Of a DNA stretch of 42,679 nucleotides, positions 34,531 to 42,325 are shown in pieces. The DNA comes from Spirochaetota bacterium (lineage in GTDB: Bacteria > Spirochaetota > Spirochaetia > Sphaerochaetales > Sphaerochaetaceae): positions 1-42,679 of the forward strand of contig JAEXDQ010000014.1 of assembly GCA_023401595.1 (NCBI GenBank). Direction: 5' to 3'. Position numbers and translations under genes: made by a program. The notes under the pieces were generated by a model, which saw nothing but the letters and a program-made list of their open reading frames with translations, had not been told where the DNA came from and did no database searches. Within the stretch, counting starts at the first letter, position 1. Each line of letters starts with the position of its first letter.

Positions 34531-35181
34531 CTATTTGTTGAGGGTGAGATCAATGTTTCCATTGTTGTTGCTGACAACCAGGCTTTTCGTTCCGCCATCT
34601 TTGCTTGCAAGATTAGAATCCCCCTTTTTTATGGATACGGAAATAGAGTAATCGTCATAACCGCCGACAATAGAACCATATATCTCTCCGTTCTTATTTA
34701 CTAAAGCTATTGAGGCTCCCGCATCGATATTGTCAAGCGCTATATTTCCGTTGGTGTTGGAAACGTACAGGTTTTTCAGGACCGTTATATTGTTCAGGAT
34801 GATATCCTCATTGGTGGTTGAAAGGGATAGATCGTCAAGTCTGTCGGCCGGTAGGGAAATCATTATCACTCTCATTTCGTCCTTTGGCTTCGTTCCAATG
34901 AAATCAAACCAGGATTTATTCTGAACATACTCAAGTTTCAATACGTTTCCGTCGTTTGTAAGGGAATAATGCTCTTTTTCACTCTCAAAGCAAGAGATGT
35001 GTACTGCATGATCGTTACTTGGAGCAACTACTATCTTCCTGTCCCTGACATCGACTTGAATAGATTGAATTCCATCGATTTCTTCTGTATAGGTTCTTGC
35101 GAAGTACGCGCCGCCAGTCGAGCAAAACGCAAACATCATCCCAACAATTGCAAACATTGCCATCAACACAATTTTCTTCAT
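34531..35181 (-). CDS. DUF4097-type beta-helix envelope protein
   Basis: 216 aa. N-terminal hydrophobic segment (about 4-20) ending at a Cys with a poor lipobox (FAFC), so export is likely but lipidation uncertain. The body has the DUF4097 look: repeated turns of Asn, Asp and Gly every 15-20 residues (TTNEDIILNN, NTNGNIALDN, NKNGEIYGS, NNNGNIDLTL) forming a right-handed beta solenoid. The family is often found with stress-response or anti-sigma systems. It is divergent to a MerR regulator with a MerR-type promoter between them, so it is probably that regulator's target. Composition is AT-richer than the island to its left. Confidence 0.8.
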   Translation of the reverse strand: MKKIVLMAMFAIVGMMFAFCSTGGAYFARTYTEEIDGIQSIQVDVRDRKIVVAPSNDHAVHISCFESEKEHYSLTNDGNVLKLEYVQNKSWFDFIGTKPKDEMRVIMISLPADRLDDLSLSTTNEDIILNNITVLKNLYVSNTNGNIALDNIDAGASIALVNKNGEIYGSIVGGYDDYSISVSIKKGDSNLASKDGGTKSLVVSNNNGNIDLTLNK

Positions 35182-35223
35182 TTCTTACTCCTATGAAAAT
35201 CAATGTATTTCATGTATGATTCC

Positions 35224-35254
35224 CTTATAAAGCTTTGTGTAACACAAAGGTCAA
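35224..35254 (-). promoter_or_regulatory. MerR-type promoter with 19-bp spacer and central palindrome
   Basis: On the minus strand, -35 TTGACC (35254-35249) and -10 TATAAG (35229-35224) are separated by exactly 19 bp. The spacer is filled by the perfect palindrome CTTTGTGT-A-ACACAAAG (35233-35249). MerR activators bind such palindromes and untwist the over-long spacer. It drives the DUF4097 gene and lies seven bases from the MerR start, so it probably also sets the regulator's own level. Confidence 0.9.
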
Positions 35255-35260
35255 GGATGT

Positions 35261-36046
35261 ATGGGAAAGTATCTTACAATTGGAGAAGCCGCAAAAAAAA
35301 TAGGGGTGACAAGTGAAACTTTGCGCCATTATGATCGAATAGGGATTGTCTCTCCAACCCGCCGCGATGCTATTTCCGGTTACCGGTATTATACCGAAGA
35401 AGATTTGATTCAACTCTCAATAGTTCAGCTCATGCAAAATATGGACATGTCCCTTTCAGCGATTGAAAGAGTTCTTGCTCTCAAGGATTTGCCCGCCCTG
35501 ATAAAAGTTTTGGATGACGCAGAAACGAGAGCGGATGTAAAGATCAAAGAATTACAAAAAGCCAAAGAGCAAATTGCAAAAGCAAAGGCCTCCTATATCT
35601 CGAAGCTGCATGCTACGGATATTGGAGAAGCTCTTGAGGTAAGAGAATTTGAAGAAAGGGCGATATTGTTATCCTCTACATTGAAAGAGCCCTCTGTCGA
35701 GAATCTATATTCATATCAGAAAAGCTATTGGAAACAATTACCGCCGGAAAAGCACAAATACTTTTCTTTTGAGGATGAGGCGGGAATCTATTCAAATAAA
35801 GATAAAACGGCTTTATATATTCCTTGTATAAAATATCAAATGGAAGAAAACATACGTATTCTGCCCAAAGGGAAATACCTATGTCTCCATTCTTCAGATG
35901 AATCAATTGATGAAACAGTGGAAACAGGGCTTGCTCTTATTCAAAAAGAATATGGAATAAAGCCCGGCTTTTTGATCAGGAGAATAGTAATCACCGGTAT
36001 CCTGAGTTGGGACTACGAAGTCCAAATACCATTTGCTTCCAAATAG
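35261..36046 (+). CDS. MerR-family transcriptional regulator with GyrI-like effector domain
   Basis: 261 aa. N-terminal MerR helix-turn-helix (about 4-70): YLTIGEAAKKIGVTSETLRH, then YDRIGIVSP and SGYRYYTEEDL. A coiled-coil dimer helix follows (about 80-120, rich in Lys, Glu and Ala). The C-terminal half (about 150-260) has the shape of a GyrI-like small-molecule-binding domain, as in BmrR-type multidrug sensors. No metal-binding Cys set is seen, so it probably senses an organic compound. AAGGATGT abuts ATG 35261. Confidence 0.88.
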   Translation: MGKYLTIGEAAKKIGVTSETLRHYDRIGIVSPTRRDAISGYRYYTEEDLIQLSIVQLMQNMDMSLSAIERVLALKDLPALIKVLDDAETRADVKIKELQKAKEQIAKAKASYISKLHATDIGEALEVREFEERAILLSSTLKEPSVENLYSYQKSYWKQLPPEKHKYFSFEDEAGIYSNKDKTALYIPCIKYQMEENIRILPKGKYLCLHSSDESIDETVETGLALIQKEYGIKPGFLIRRIVITGILSWDYEVQIPFASK

Positions 36047-36177
36047 GCTGTCGCGCCCATCATGGTACATGGCACCGTTCATCAACAATCATATCAACGA
36101 CAGGGGAGCGAGGGTGGATGGGGACGGACTTCGGGTTCTGAGTCTTGACACATTCTCATAATGCATGCTCCAATATG

Positions 36178-36207
36178 TTGAAACTGATTCTATTAAATCA
36201 GTTTCAA
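36178..36207. promoter_or_regulatory. Palindrome with 12-bp arms upstream of the IIC-like gene
   Basis: TTGAAACTGATT (36178-36189) and AATCAGTTTCAA (36196-36207) with a 6-base spacer, all perfect. It starts 61 bases before ATG 36239 and lies 27 bases downstream of a TTGACA (36145-36150). The size fits a dimeric repressor site; a hairpin in the leader is possible too. Confidence 0.8.
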
Positions 36208-36238
36208 AAATCTAATGTATAAGGAGCGGTTATATCCG

Positions 36239-37357
36239 ATGGATACAGAAAAATCGAAGGATTCGAATGAAAGAGCGTCAAGACCATGTGACGACCACAG
36301 GGCAGAAGACCGACGGGACAAAAAGCAGGCGTCCCCTTCCATGTCGGGAGCCTGTTTTATAAACAAGGTACTCAACGGCATGAGCATCGGTATCGTCGCC
36401 GCACTCGTACCGAGCGCCATCCTCGGTGAGCTTTGCAAGGTTCTCGGGCTGACGGGGCTCGTTTCAATCACCACTATGGCGACCCGTCTCTCTACGGCGG
36501 CGATGGGCCTGTGCATCGCGTACCAGCTTGGCCTCAAACCAATCCATGCGGTCTCGTTGACGATCGCCACCATGATAGGCAGCGGCGCTCTGGTAATGAG
36601 GGAGGGCGTCCTTGTACTCGCCGGCATGGGTGATATCGTCAACGCGGCGCTCACGGCGATAATCGCAAGTGCGATGCTCCTATGGATCGGAAATCGTTTC
36701 AAGAGCTACTCCATGATTCTCATTCCCACACTGGTCGTCGCGATTTGCGGGATGACCGGGTTGTTCACCCTGCAGTATGTCGCCATGTTGACGGCTGCCA
36801 TCGGGCGGTTCATCGCGTGGTGTACGACGCTCCAGCCTGTTTTGATGGGGGCGCTTATCTCGATGAGCTTTTGCCTGATCATCATGTCTCCCTTTTCAAC
36901 GGTCGCCATCGCACTGGCTATTTCTCTGTCCGGCATAGGCTCCGGTGCGGCGAATCTGGGAATTTGCGCAGCGGGGTTCGGTCTGGCTATCGCGGGTTTC
37001 GAGAAGAACGGTTGGGGGACTTCGCTTGCTTCCGTCCTGGGTTCCCCGAAGCTTTATATGGCCAATTTTCTGCGAAAGCCTTTGATTGGACTTCCGTTGT
37101 TGTGCAACGCCCTCGTTCTGGGCGTTTTGGCGGGAATCTTTGGAATCGTCGGTACTCCGATGAGCGCCGGATTCGGCATCAGCGGCTTGGTCGGTCCCCT
37201 GAATCATTTGGGTATCGTCGGGTACTCGGTGAAAAATATTCTTGTAGCGACTTTGATGTTCATTGCATTGCCGATCATACTTGGGTTCCTGTTCAAGTCC
37301 ATATTCCTCTCATTGACCAAGGTGATCGACAGCGACGACTATGCGATCGAGCAATAG
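36239..37357 (+). CDS. PTS IIC-like membrane protein (PTS_EIIC_2 type), stand-alone
   Basis: 372 aa. A polar, charged N-terminus (about 35 residues) precedes eight to ten hydrophobic helices. Repeated Gly/Ala/Ser-rich helices and MVGLAP-like loops (TMIGSGALVMREG, GIVGTPMSAGFGISGLVGP) match the PTS_EIIC_2 family rather than the classic sugar IIC families. No IIA or IIB gene or domain is present nearby, so it may not work as a phosphotransferase. ATG 36239 has AAGGAG twelve bases upstream, rather far; ATG 36215 is the alternative. It forms an operon with the D-lactate-dehydrogenase-like gene 25 bases downstream. Confidence 0.78.
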   Translation: MDTEKSKDSNERASRPCDDHRAEDRRDKKQASPSMSGACFINKVLNGMSIGIVAALVPSAILGELCKVLGLTGLVSITTMATRLSTAAMGLCIAYQLGLKPIHAVSLTIATMIGSGALVMREGVLVLAGMGDIVNAALTAIIASAMLLWIGNRFKSYSMILIPTLVVAICGMTGLFTLQYVAMLTAAIGRFIAWCTTLQPVLMGALISMSFCLIIMSPFSTVAIALAISLSGIGSGAANLGICAAGFGLAIAGFEKNGWGTSLASVLGSPKLYMANFLRKPLIGLPLLCNALVLGVLAGIFGIVGTPMSAGFGISGLVGPLNHLGIVGYSVKNILVATLMFIALPIILGFLFKSIFLSLTKVIDSDDYAIEQ

Positions 37358-37382
37358 CCGTCATCCACATGAGGAAAAGAAG

Positions 37383-38378
37383 ATGAAGAAGATAAAAATA
37401 ACGGCGTTCGCTTCAAGACCGGACGAGGCCCCAAGCTTCGCCCGCCTTGAAAAAGAACTGAATTTGGATGTCACTCATGTGAAAGCCGGCCTTTCCCTTG
37501 ATTCCATCGCTGTCGCCGAAGGTAGTGACGGCGTGGCATTCCTGGGAAACTGCGACGTATCCGCACCTGTGCTGGAAAAACTTGCTTCAATGGGAATCAA
37601 GTACGCCGCCAGCAGAAGCGCGGGCTACAACAACGTGGATATCGAAACTGCAAAGCGGCTCGGCATTCATGTCAGCAACGCCCGTTATTCCCCGGATTGT
37701 GTCGCCGACTTCTCGCTGATGCTTGCGCTGATGGTCAACAGACGGATCATGGTCGCATTGAAAAGGAACATCTGCAACGATTTTTCCTTTCCTGGCATCA
37801 TGGGACGGGAGATGAAGAACATGACGGTCGGCGTCATGGGTACCGGCCGTATCGGGAGGTCCGTAGTCAGGGACTATACGGGTTTCGGATGCAGAATCAT
37901 CGCCTACGATGTATTTCAGTCCCCCGAAGTCGCCGCATATGCGACATACGTGAGCAAGGAGACCTTGTTCAAGGAAGCCGACATCATTTCCCTGCACATG
38001 CCCCTGAACGACCAGACGCGACACATCATCAACGAAAAAAGTATCGCGATGATGAAGGACGGGGTGGTGATCGTCAACGCGGCCCGTGGGGAATTGATCG
38101 ATACCGACGCCCTGATCGCCGGATTGAAGTCCCGCAAGGTCGGGGGAGCCGGCCTTGACGTCGTTGAAGGCGAACTGGGGATCTACCATACGGACCGTCG
38201 CCTTTCCGGCATCGACAATGATCGTCTGGCGATTCTCAGAAGTCTGGACAATGTCGTTACGACGGGGCATATCGCCTTCTATACGGACCAGGCGGTCGAC
38301 GACATGGTATACTGCGGCTTGAACAGCATCGTACAGTTCATGACGACGGGGAAGGCCGACTGTGAAGTAACCTGCTGA
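37383..38378 (+). CDS. D-lactate dehydrogenase-like 2-hydroxyacid dehydrogenase
   Basis: 331 aa, interconverting a 2-oxo acid and its D-2-hydroxy acid with NADH. Family marks: SRSAGYNNVDI, YSPDCVADFSLML, nucleotide loop GTGRIGRS (153-160), and the catalytic set Arg235 (NAARGELID), Glu264 (VEGELG) and His296 (TTGHIAFYT). The spacing matches D-lactate dehydrogenase/VanH enzymes, including the YTDQA ending. ATG 37383 has GGAAAAG upstream. Partner of the IIC-like protein in the same operon; a role in import or export of 2-hydroxy acids is inference. Confidence 0.88.
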   Translation: MKKIKITAFASRPDEAPSFARLEKELNLDVTHVKAGLSLDSIAVAEGSDGVAFLGNCDVSAPVLEKLASMGIKYAASRSAGYNNVDIETAKRLGIHVSNARYSPDCVADFSLMLALMVNRRIMVALKRNICNDFSFPGIMGREMKNMTVGVMGTGRIGRSVVRDYTGFGCRIIAYDVFQSPEVAAYATYVSKETLFKEADIISLHMPLNDQTRHIINEKSIAMMKDGVVIVNAARGELIDTDALIAGLKSRKVGGAGLDVVEGELGIYHTDRRLSGIDNDRLAILRSLDNVVTTGHIAFYTDQAVDDMVYCGLNSIVQFMTTGKADCEVTC

Positions 38379-38469
38379 TTCTTGTATTGATCCTCCATGG
38401 GATTTGTCTCAAGAAGCTGAAGCAAAGCGCGGCTTACGAGTTTTCAAAAATTAAGTTGAAGGATACCTG

Positions 38470-38498
38470 CTCGTTGCATTCTTGGAGAATGCAGCGAG
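38470..38498. terminator. Convergent hairpin terminator
   Basis: CTCGTTGCATTC (38470-38481) and GAATGCAGCGAG (38487-38498), 12-bp stem with one G-T wobble and a 5-base loop. It lies between two converging genes (stops at 38378 and 38511). A T run is lacking, so strength is uncertain. Confidence 0.6.
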
Positions 38499-38510
38499 TG
38501 GGTTCGCCTG

Positions 38511-39086
38511 CTAGGGCATATGGTAGTACTTGTCAATTCCGCCATATCCAGATATGAGTTTGTTCTCTCGTGTTTTGTTCACGAAGTTTTCCAGACGTTT
38601 TTTGAACTCCAAAGGACGTTTTCTTGCCGCATCGATATAGGCAATCCGAATCCTTTTATAGGACTCCGGCAATTCTGCGTAGTTCTTCCATGCCATTTGA
38701 TTTTTTTTGATTGCATCAAGAATATCCGGAGGGAATGTATAAGGTGCGTTGATCACCTCAAGGACGTCCTCTCTGATTTTTGGGTGAAGCATCCCATGGT
38801 TTTCAAGCCAGATCAGTCTTTCGATATTCGCTCTGGAATATTCGCTACCTTCTTTCCTTGGGGAGAACCGTTGGATTCTATGCAGCGGATCCGAGTGCTT
38901 TATCGTGCTGTCGATCCAGCCGAAACAGAGGGCTTCTTCCACCGCATCGTTGTAGGATAGACTCGGTTCTCCCGACTCTTTCATGGGAAACGTGAACCAT
39001 ACTCCAGTTTCTGCCTCGAAGTGCGTGACAAGCCATTCTCTCCACTTCTTCCTGCTGCTTGTATACAGCACTGTTGCGTGTTCCAT
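38511..39086 (-). CDS. YdeI/OmpD-associated family protein
   Basis: 191 aa. Clear family blocks: EWLVTHFEAETGVWFTF at the start, SLSYNDAVEEALCFGWIDS (about 42-60), QRFSPRKEGSEYSRANIERL, and a C-terminal helical part with PESYKRIRIAYIDAARKRP. The family is cytoplasmic with no settled biochemical role; one member is linked to bacteriocin tolerance in E. coli. GGAG five bases before ATG 39086 supports the start. Next to the CPBP protease locus. Confidence 0.87.
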   Translation of the reverse strand: MEHATVLYTSSRKKWREWLVTHFEAETGVWFTFPMKESGEPSLSYNDAVEEALCFGWIDSTIKHSDPLHRIQRFSPRKEGSEYSRANIERLIWLENHGMLHPKIREDVLEVINAPYTFPPDILDAIKKNQMAWKNYAELPESYKRIRIAYIDAARKRPLEFKKRLENFVNKTRENKLISGYGGIDKYYHMP

Positions 39087-39385
39087 TGCGTCTCCTCACT
39101 GAATGCTGCCTGTGATTCTACCTGTTTTCGGTAATACGGTACAACGCTACTCAACTGGATCTGCTCATTCTGTTGTTTCGTAATGTCGAAGTGGTACACG
39201 TAGTACAGGGTCGGCGGCAACGGATGGTACGGCTCCCCGAAATGCGAGGCGTCCAGCCGTGTGGCCGCGGGCGCTCCTGTGGAGAAAGACATGACCATGT
39301 ACACCTGCTGGTCGGCGGTGGGGCGTATCGTCAGCCGACTTACGGGACCGCAATCAGATTCGTCGAATTGCTGGAAGTATTTCAT
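39087..39385 (-). pseudogene. Stub with the start of a C39 peptidase domain
   Basis: The frame opens with ATG 39385, right behind the CPBP stop (39387), and begins KYFQQFDESDCGP. C39 peptidases of bacteriocin ABC transporters start almost this way, with the catalytic Cys in DCG followed by Ala-Cys-Leu-Ala. Here the similarity ends at once after DCGP, and the rest (VSRLTIRPT and on) is unrelated; the frame runs on to 38981 inside the next gene. It looks like a deletion joint that left only the first residues. A by-eye match of 13 residues, so moderate confidence. Confidence 0.4.
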
Positions 39386-39386
39386 T

Positions 39387-40034
39387 TCACACAAATATTG
39401 ATATGTTGCAAGCGAAATGGAGAAACGCGACGAACACTATCGACGGATAGAGGGAGAAGACAAGCAGGAAAAACATTTCCATGAAAAAAATCACGGCAAA
39501 GAAGAGCGGTATGAAATTGAAGTGAATCAGTGCGAAAATGGCGCACACAACAGCCAGCGACAGAGGGCGGGGGATTTTCAATTCAAGCAGGATTCTCAGC
39601 AAGCCGGCCTTGCATAGGATTTCTTCTGAAAATGCGCCGAGCAGGAAAGCGAAGGTATCGTAAGGGATGTTGTTCATTTCAGGCTTCCAGTCATCGACAT
39701 GGTGATTGAAATAATACGCACCCGCGGCCCTGAGAAAAACCACCAGGAAAGACAACCCGACGGCTATGTTCCTATGGAGCTTGTATCGAGGCCGACGTTT
39801 TTTCTCATCGACCAGCATCCTCGACCAAGTGAAGGGGTTGCAATTGGGGACGAACAGAAACAACAGAACGCAGATAGTATTGAAGATGATTCGGGAATAG
39901 AAAGGAGGAATTTCCAAACGGGACCAAAGCCAAGGGGTGACGACCCACGAAAAAAGCGCGGACAACGCCAGCAAGAAGATCGTCAGGATTGCCAGTCGCT
40001 TTCGTTCAATGGGGTCTGTCATCATGTCTACCAT
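39387..40034 (-). CDS. CPBP-family intramembrane metalloprotease, second of two
   Basis: 215 aa with six to seven membrane helices. Family motifs: AFSEEILCKAG (EExxx(R/K) type, with Lys where Arg is usual), ALIHFNF (zinc-side His) and the C-terminal LHFACN (HxxxN). Such proteases process prenylated or leader peptides or give immunity in bacteriocin loci. AAGGATG lies upstream of ATG 40034. It shares layout with the upstream gene, so the two are tandem paralogues, and ends two bases before the C39 stub. Confidence 0.82.
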   Translation of the reverse strand: MVDMMTDPIERKRLAILTIFLLALSALFSWVVTPWLWSRLEIPPFYSRIIFNTICVLLFLFVPNCNPFTWSRMLVDEKKRRPRYKLHRNIAVGLSFLVVFLRAAGAYYFNHHVDDWKPEMNNIPYDTFAFLLGAFSEEILCKAGLLRILLELKIPRPLSLAVVCAIFALIHFNFIPLFFAVIFFMEMFFLLVFSLYPSIVFVAFLHFACNISIFV

Positions 40035-40072
40035 TCGTTGTCATCCTTATTTCCCGAACAATATCGGATTGT

Positions 40073-40162
40073 TTATTTGGAACTACCGCCAGAACCACTG
40101 TCGCTACTTCCGCCACCACTACTAGAACCAGCTCCTATACGAAAAGAATGAACACGTTGCAT
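40073..40162 (-). CDS. Gly/Ser-rich 29-aa micro-ORF (tentative)
   Basis: ATG 40162 to TAA 40073. The peptide is MQRVHSFRIGAG followed by a run of Ser, Gly and Asp, ending SSK. It overlaps the last codons of the upstream CPBP gene in another frame and continues into the 100-bp gap before the next. There is no clear ribosome binding site. It could be a small exported or modified peptide, a frameshifted C-terminal tail of the protease, or chance low complexity. Confidence 0.25.
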   Translation of the reverse strand: MQRVHSFRIGAGSSSGGGSSDSGSGGSSK

Positions 40163-40869
40163 AGGAAGTGGAAGATGACCGCGACGGTCAGCGACGGATA
40201 CAGGTTGAACACCGCCAGATGCAACATGCCGACAATGAAGCACCCGAGCCATCCCAGGGGAGAGAACGGGGAATGGATCATGACGAACAGCACGGCGGTC
40301 AGGAGCATGGCGACGAGCCGAATCGGCAGCCGGCCCCTCAGGCACCTGTAGACCATCCCCTTGAACAGTATCTCCTCATAGAAATTGCTCTGGGCGATGA
40401 TGAACAGCGTGGTCAGCGTCTCGGACGGTGTGTATCCCTCACTGATTTTCATCACGTGGTTCAGATACAGCCCGGCCGCAAGCCTGACTCCCAGGAAGGC
40501 GAAGATGATGGCGAAAGCCACGACCTTGTGCCTGAGATATCTGGGGTCGTCCCTCCTCTTGCGTTCGAGCTCCCTTTTCGACCAGGCGAACGGACGGCCG
40601 ATGTGCATGACGACGGGAATGCAGCAAGTGATGAATATTGTCAGTGTATGGTTATTCTGTCCAAGGCTTCTCCAGAAAGCCGCCGTAGCGGGTTTGAGAA
40701 TCCATACGGCCACCAGGCAGAGGCAATACAGTACGGTTGTCACGAAGAACAAGTTCCTTCCGCTTTCGCTATTGAGACCGCGGGCCGCCGTATTCTCCTG
40801 CATCAAAGGTTGGGTGTCGGGATACTTATGTTCCGGCGGTTCCCAGTTCTCGTGCTCGACGCTATTCAT
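40135..40869 (-). CDS. CPBP-family intramembrane metalloprotease, first of two
   Basis: About 244 aa if started at ATG 40869 (MNSVEHENWEPPEHKYP); a longer start at 40965 with GGAAG upstream is possible. A hydrophilic N-terminus precedes seven or so helices. Motifs: SNFYEEILFKGMVYR, VMIHSPFS and IFHFLCN, the two Glu, His and His/Asn of the active site. Again Lys replaces the usual Arg-Gly (EEILFKG). The protein ends a few residues after the last motif, like its neighbour. Confidence 0.82.
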   Translation of the reverse strand: MNSVEHENWEPPEHKYPDTQPLMQENTAARGLNSESGRNLFFVTTVLYCLCLVAVWILKPATAAFWRSLGQNNHTLTIFITCCIPVVMHIGRPFAWSKRELERKRRDDPRYLRHKVVAFAIIFAFLGVRLAAGLYLNHVMKISEGYTPSETLTTLFIIAQSNFYEEILFKGMVYRCLRGRLPIRLVAMLLTAVLFVMIHSPFSPLGWLGCFIVGMLHLAVFNLYPSLTVAVIFHFLCNVFILFV

Positions 40870-41031
40870 TTGATTGCAAGGCCCGCCGACAGTACCCCTA
40901 TCGTCACCGAGCTGCCGTTGTCCGACGGACTTTGCATGGGGGAGATCAAAGTATGTCCGCCACATTTGTCTTCCGCATACAAATGTATTGTACGCTCTCG
41001 AACGTCCGAAGCTCTTCGGTCTTTGTCAGTA

Positions 41032-41408
41032 TCAATCGTAATTATTCCTCCTATAACAGCCTCCCGGCACTACTTTTGTGACGATCTTCACCTTTTCGAC
41101 TGTGTCTTTATTGCCTTTTCCTCTATTTACGGCGTACAGCTCGTTTTTCGAAAGGATGTAGAATCCGTCCATACCCGTTTGGTTCCTGTATTTCTCCATA
41201 TGAACTCGGTGGTTGCCCCGCTTGGCCTCCGCAATGTCCGACAGGAAACGCGATGGCCTCTGTGCGACTGCCGATTCGTCTTTCCGTCCACAAGCGGTTT
41301 GTACAAGGATATGGTTGCGGAAACGTCATTTTCCTTCTTTCCGTCCTTTTCTTTCGGGGAATTTCGCACTTTGGGCAGATTCTTGATGAAGTTCGATGTA
41401 TCAAGAAC
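41032..41408 (-). pseudogene. Frameshifted small gene with a leader-like motif
   Basis: Two protein-like frames adjoin. From about 41408 one reads VLDTSNFIKNLPKV and then NDVSATISLYKPLVDGK; from about 41275 another reads RPSRFLSDIAEAKRG, MDGFYILSKNELYAVNRG and ends VPGGCYRRNNYD, stop at 41032-41034. One lost base near 41275 would join them into about 125 residues. The phrase LSKNELYAVNRG resembles double-glycine bacteriocin leaders (LSxxELxxVxGG) with Arg in place of one Gly. No good start codon is seen for the first part, so it is probably broken. Confidence 0.4.
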
Positions 41409-41424
41409 TTATTTCTTGGAATAA

Positions 41425-41453
41425 GTTTTACATATGCTACCGAAACCTGTCAA
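41425..41453 (-). promoter_or_regulatory. Promoter of the CPBP/peptide locus
   Basis: On the minus strand TTGACA (41453-41448) and TAAAAC (41430-41425) with a 17-bp spacer. Just downstream, TTCTTGAT (41380-41387) and ATCAAGAA (41400-41407) form an 8-bp inverted repeat around the expected transcript start, a possible operator. Confidence 0.6.
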
Positions 41454-41507
41454 CCAAAAGTTTTTCACACAGTTGCAATGCGCCGTCCTGTATTTTTTGA
41501 AGACATT

Positions 41508-41633
41508 TCACCCTAGAAGTGCGTATCTTTTGAAGGCGTCCCTTACAATCCCTGATAAGGATTCCAGTATAACCAGTATTAATATACCAGTAGTAGTGGC
41601 ACCGCGCTTCCCTCCGAGGAGACTGCCAAATTA
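41508..41633 (-). other. Coding-like fragment behind the transposase
   Basis: In the same frame as the transposase end, after TAA 41633-41631, the sequence reads FGSLLGGKRGATTTG, then a hydrophobic stretch (ILILVILESLSGIV) and RDAFKRYALLG before TGA 41508-41510. It looks like a short membrane peptide but lacks a start codon. It may be a remnant of the neighbouring peptide locus; chance cannot be excluded. Confidence 0.25.
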
Positions 41634-41751
41634 TAGTCGGCCATGGCCGCCGTCATCACCACTATGACCGCTGATAATATCTATTGCCTGTTTTGTTCCA
41701 TCGTTTTTCTTTTGGCATTCACCCCGCTCAACTAGTGTGTAATTGATTAAG

Positions 41752-41770
41752 TTCGTGATAGTATCACGAA
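41752..41770. repeat. Perfect 19-bp palindrome at the transposase tail
   Basis: TTCGTGATA-G-TATCACGAA, 9-bp arms around one base. It lies within the coding tail of the IS630 transposase near the element's expected end, so it may serve in end recognition or be a hairpin terminator. Confidence 0.8.
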
Positions 41771-42314
41771 TCTCAGCATCCTTGACTTCTCGCTACTTCC
41801 ATACAAAAGGTCTGGGATGCTCATCATAGTGGTTGATGTATTCCATGATTTTCTTGGACAACTTCTCGGGTGCATAGAAACTGGCCCCTTGCAGCACCTT
41901 CCTGCTCATGATGTTAAACCAAATCTCCACCATGTTAAGCCGGCTTGCGGAGGTGGGGGGGTAATGGAAATGCACGTGGATTCCTAGCAAGCCACTCAGT
42001 ACAGCGTTTGTGGGTACAGTAGTTGTCAAGAATCACGTACAATTCCCTCCCCTCCGACAGCGCCGTACCCTCGTCCTCTACCACCTCATCCATGAACGAG
42101 AGGAAATCCTCCCTTTTCTTGGACTTCGTTGTCTTCCCCTTCACCGAACCCGATGCGACATCCAGGGTGGCGAAAAGGTTTGTCGTCCCATCCCTTCGGT
42201 AGGTGCTGTTCACAGCCATGACCACGGTTCCGCCACTATTGCGCACATACCCCTTCTTCTGCGTCTTGGCCTGGACCCAGGCTTCTCGTCGACGCTGATG
42301 ACGATGGCATCCTC

Positions 42315-42325
42315 GGGGGGGGGGG
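42315..42325. repeat. Run of 11 G in the transposase gene
   Basis: Eleven G on the plus strand (C on the coding strand). A change of one base here shifts the catalytic VDEK segment out of frame; real slippage or a sequencing error are both possible. Confidence 0.9.

Noticed and set aside
41123..41404. 93-aa minus frame at the CPBP locus promoter
   Set aside because: Its translation is Pro/Arg/Cys-rich and unlike a protein; the two other frames look more natural.
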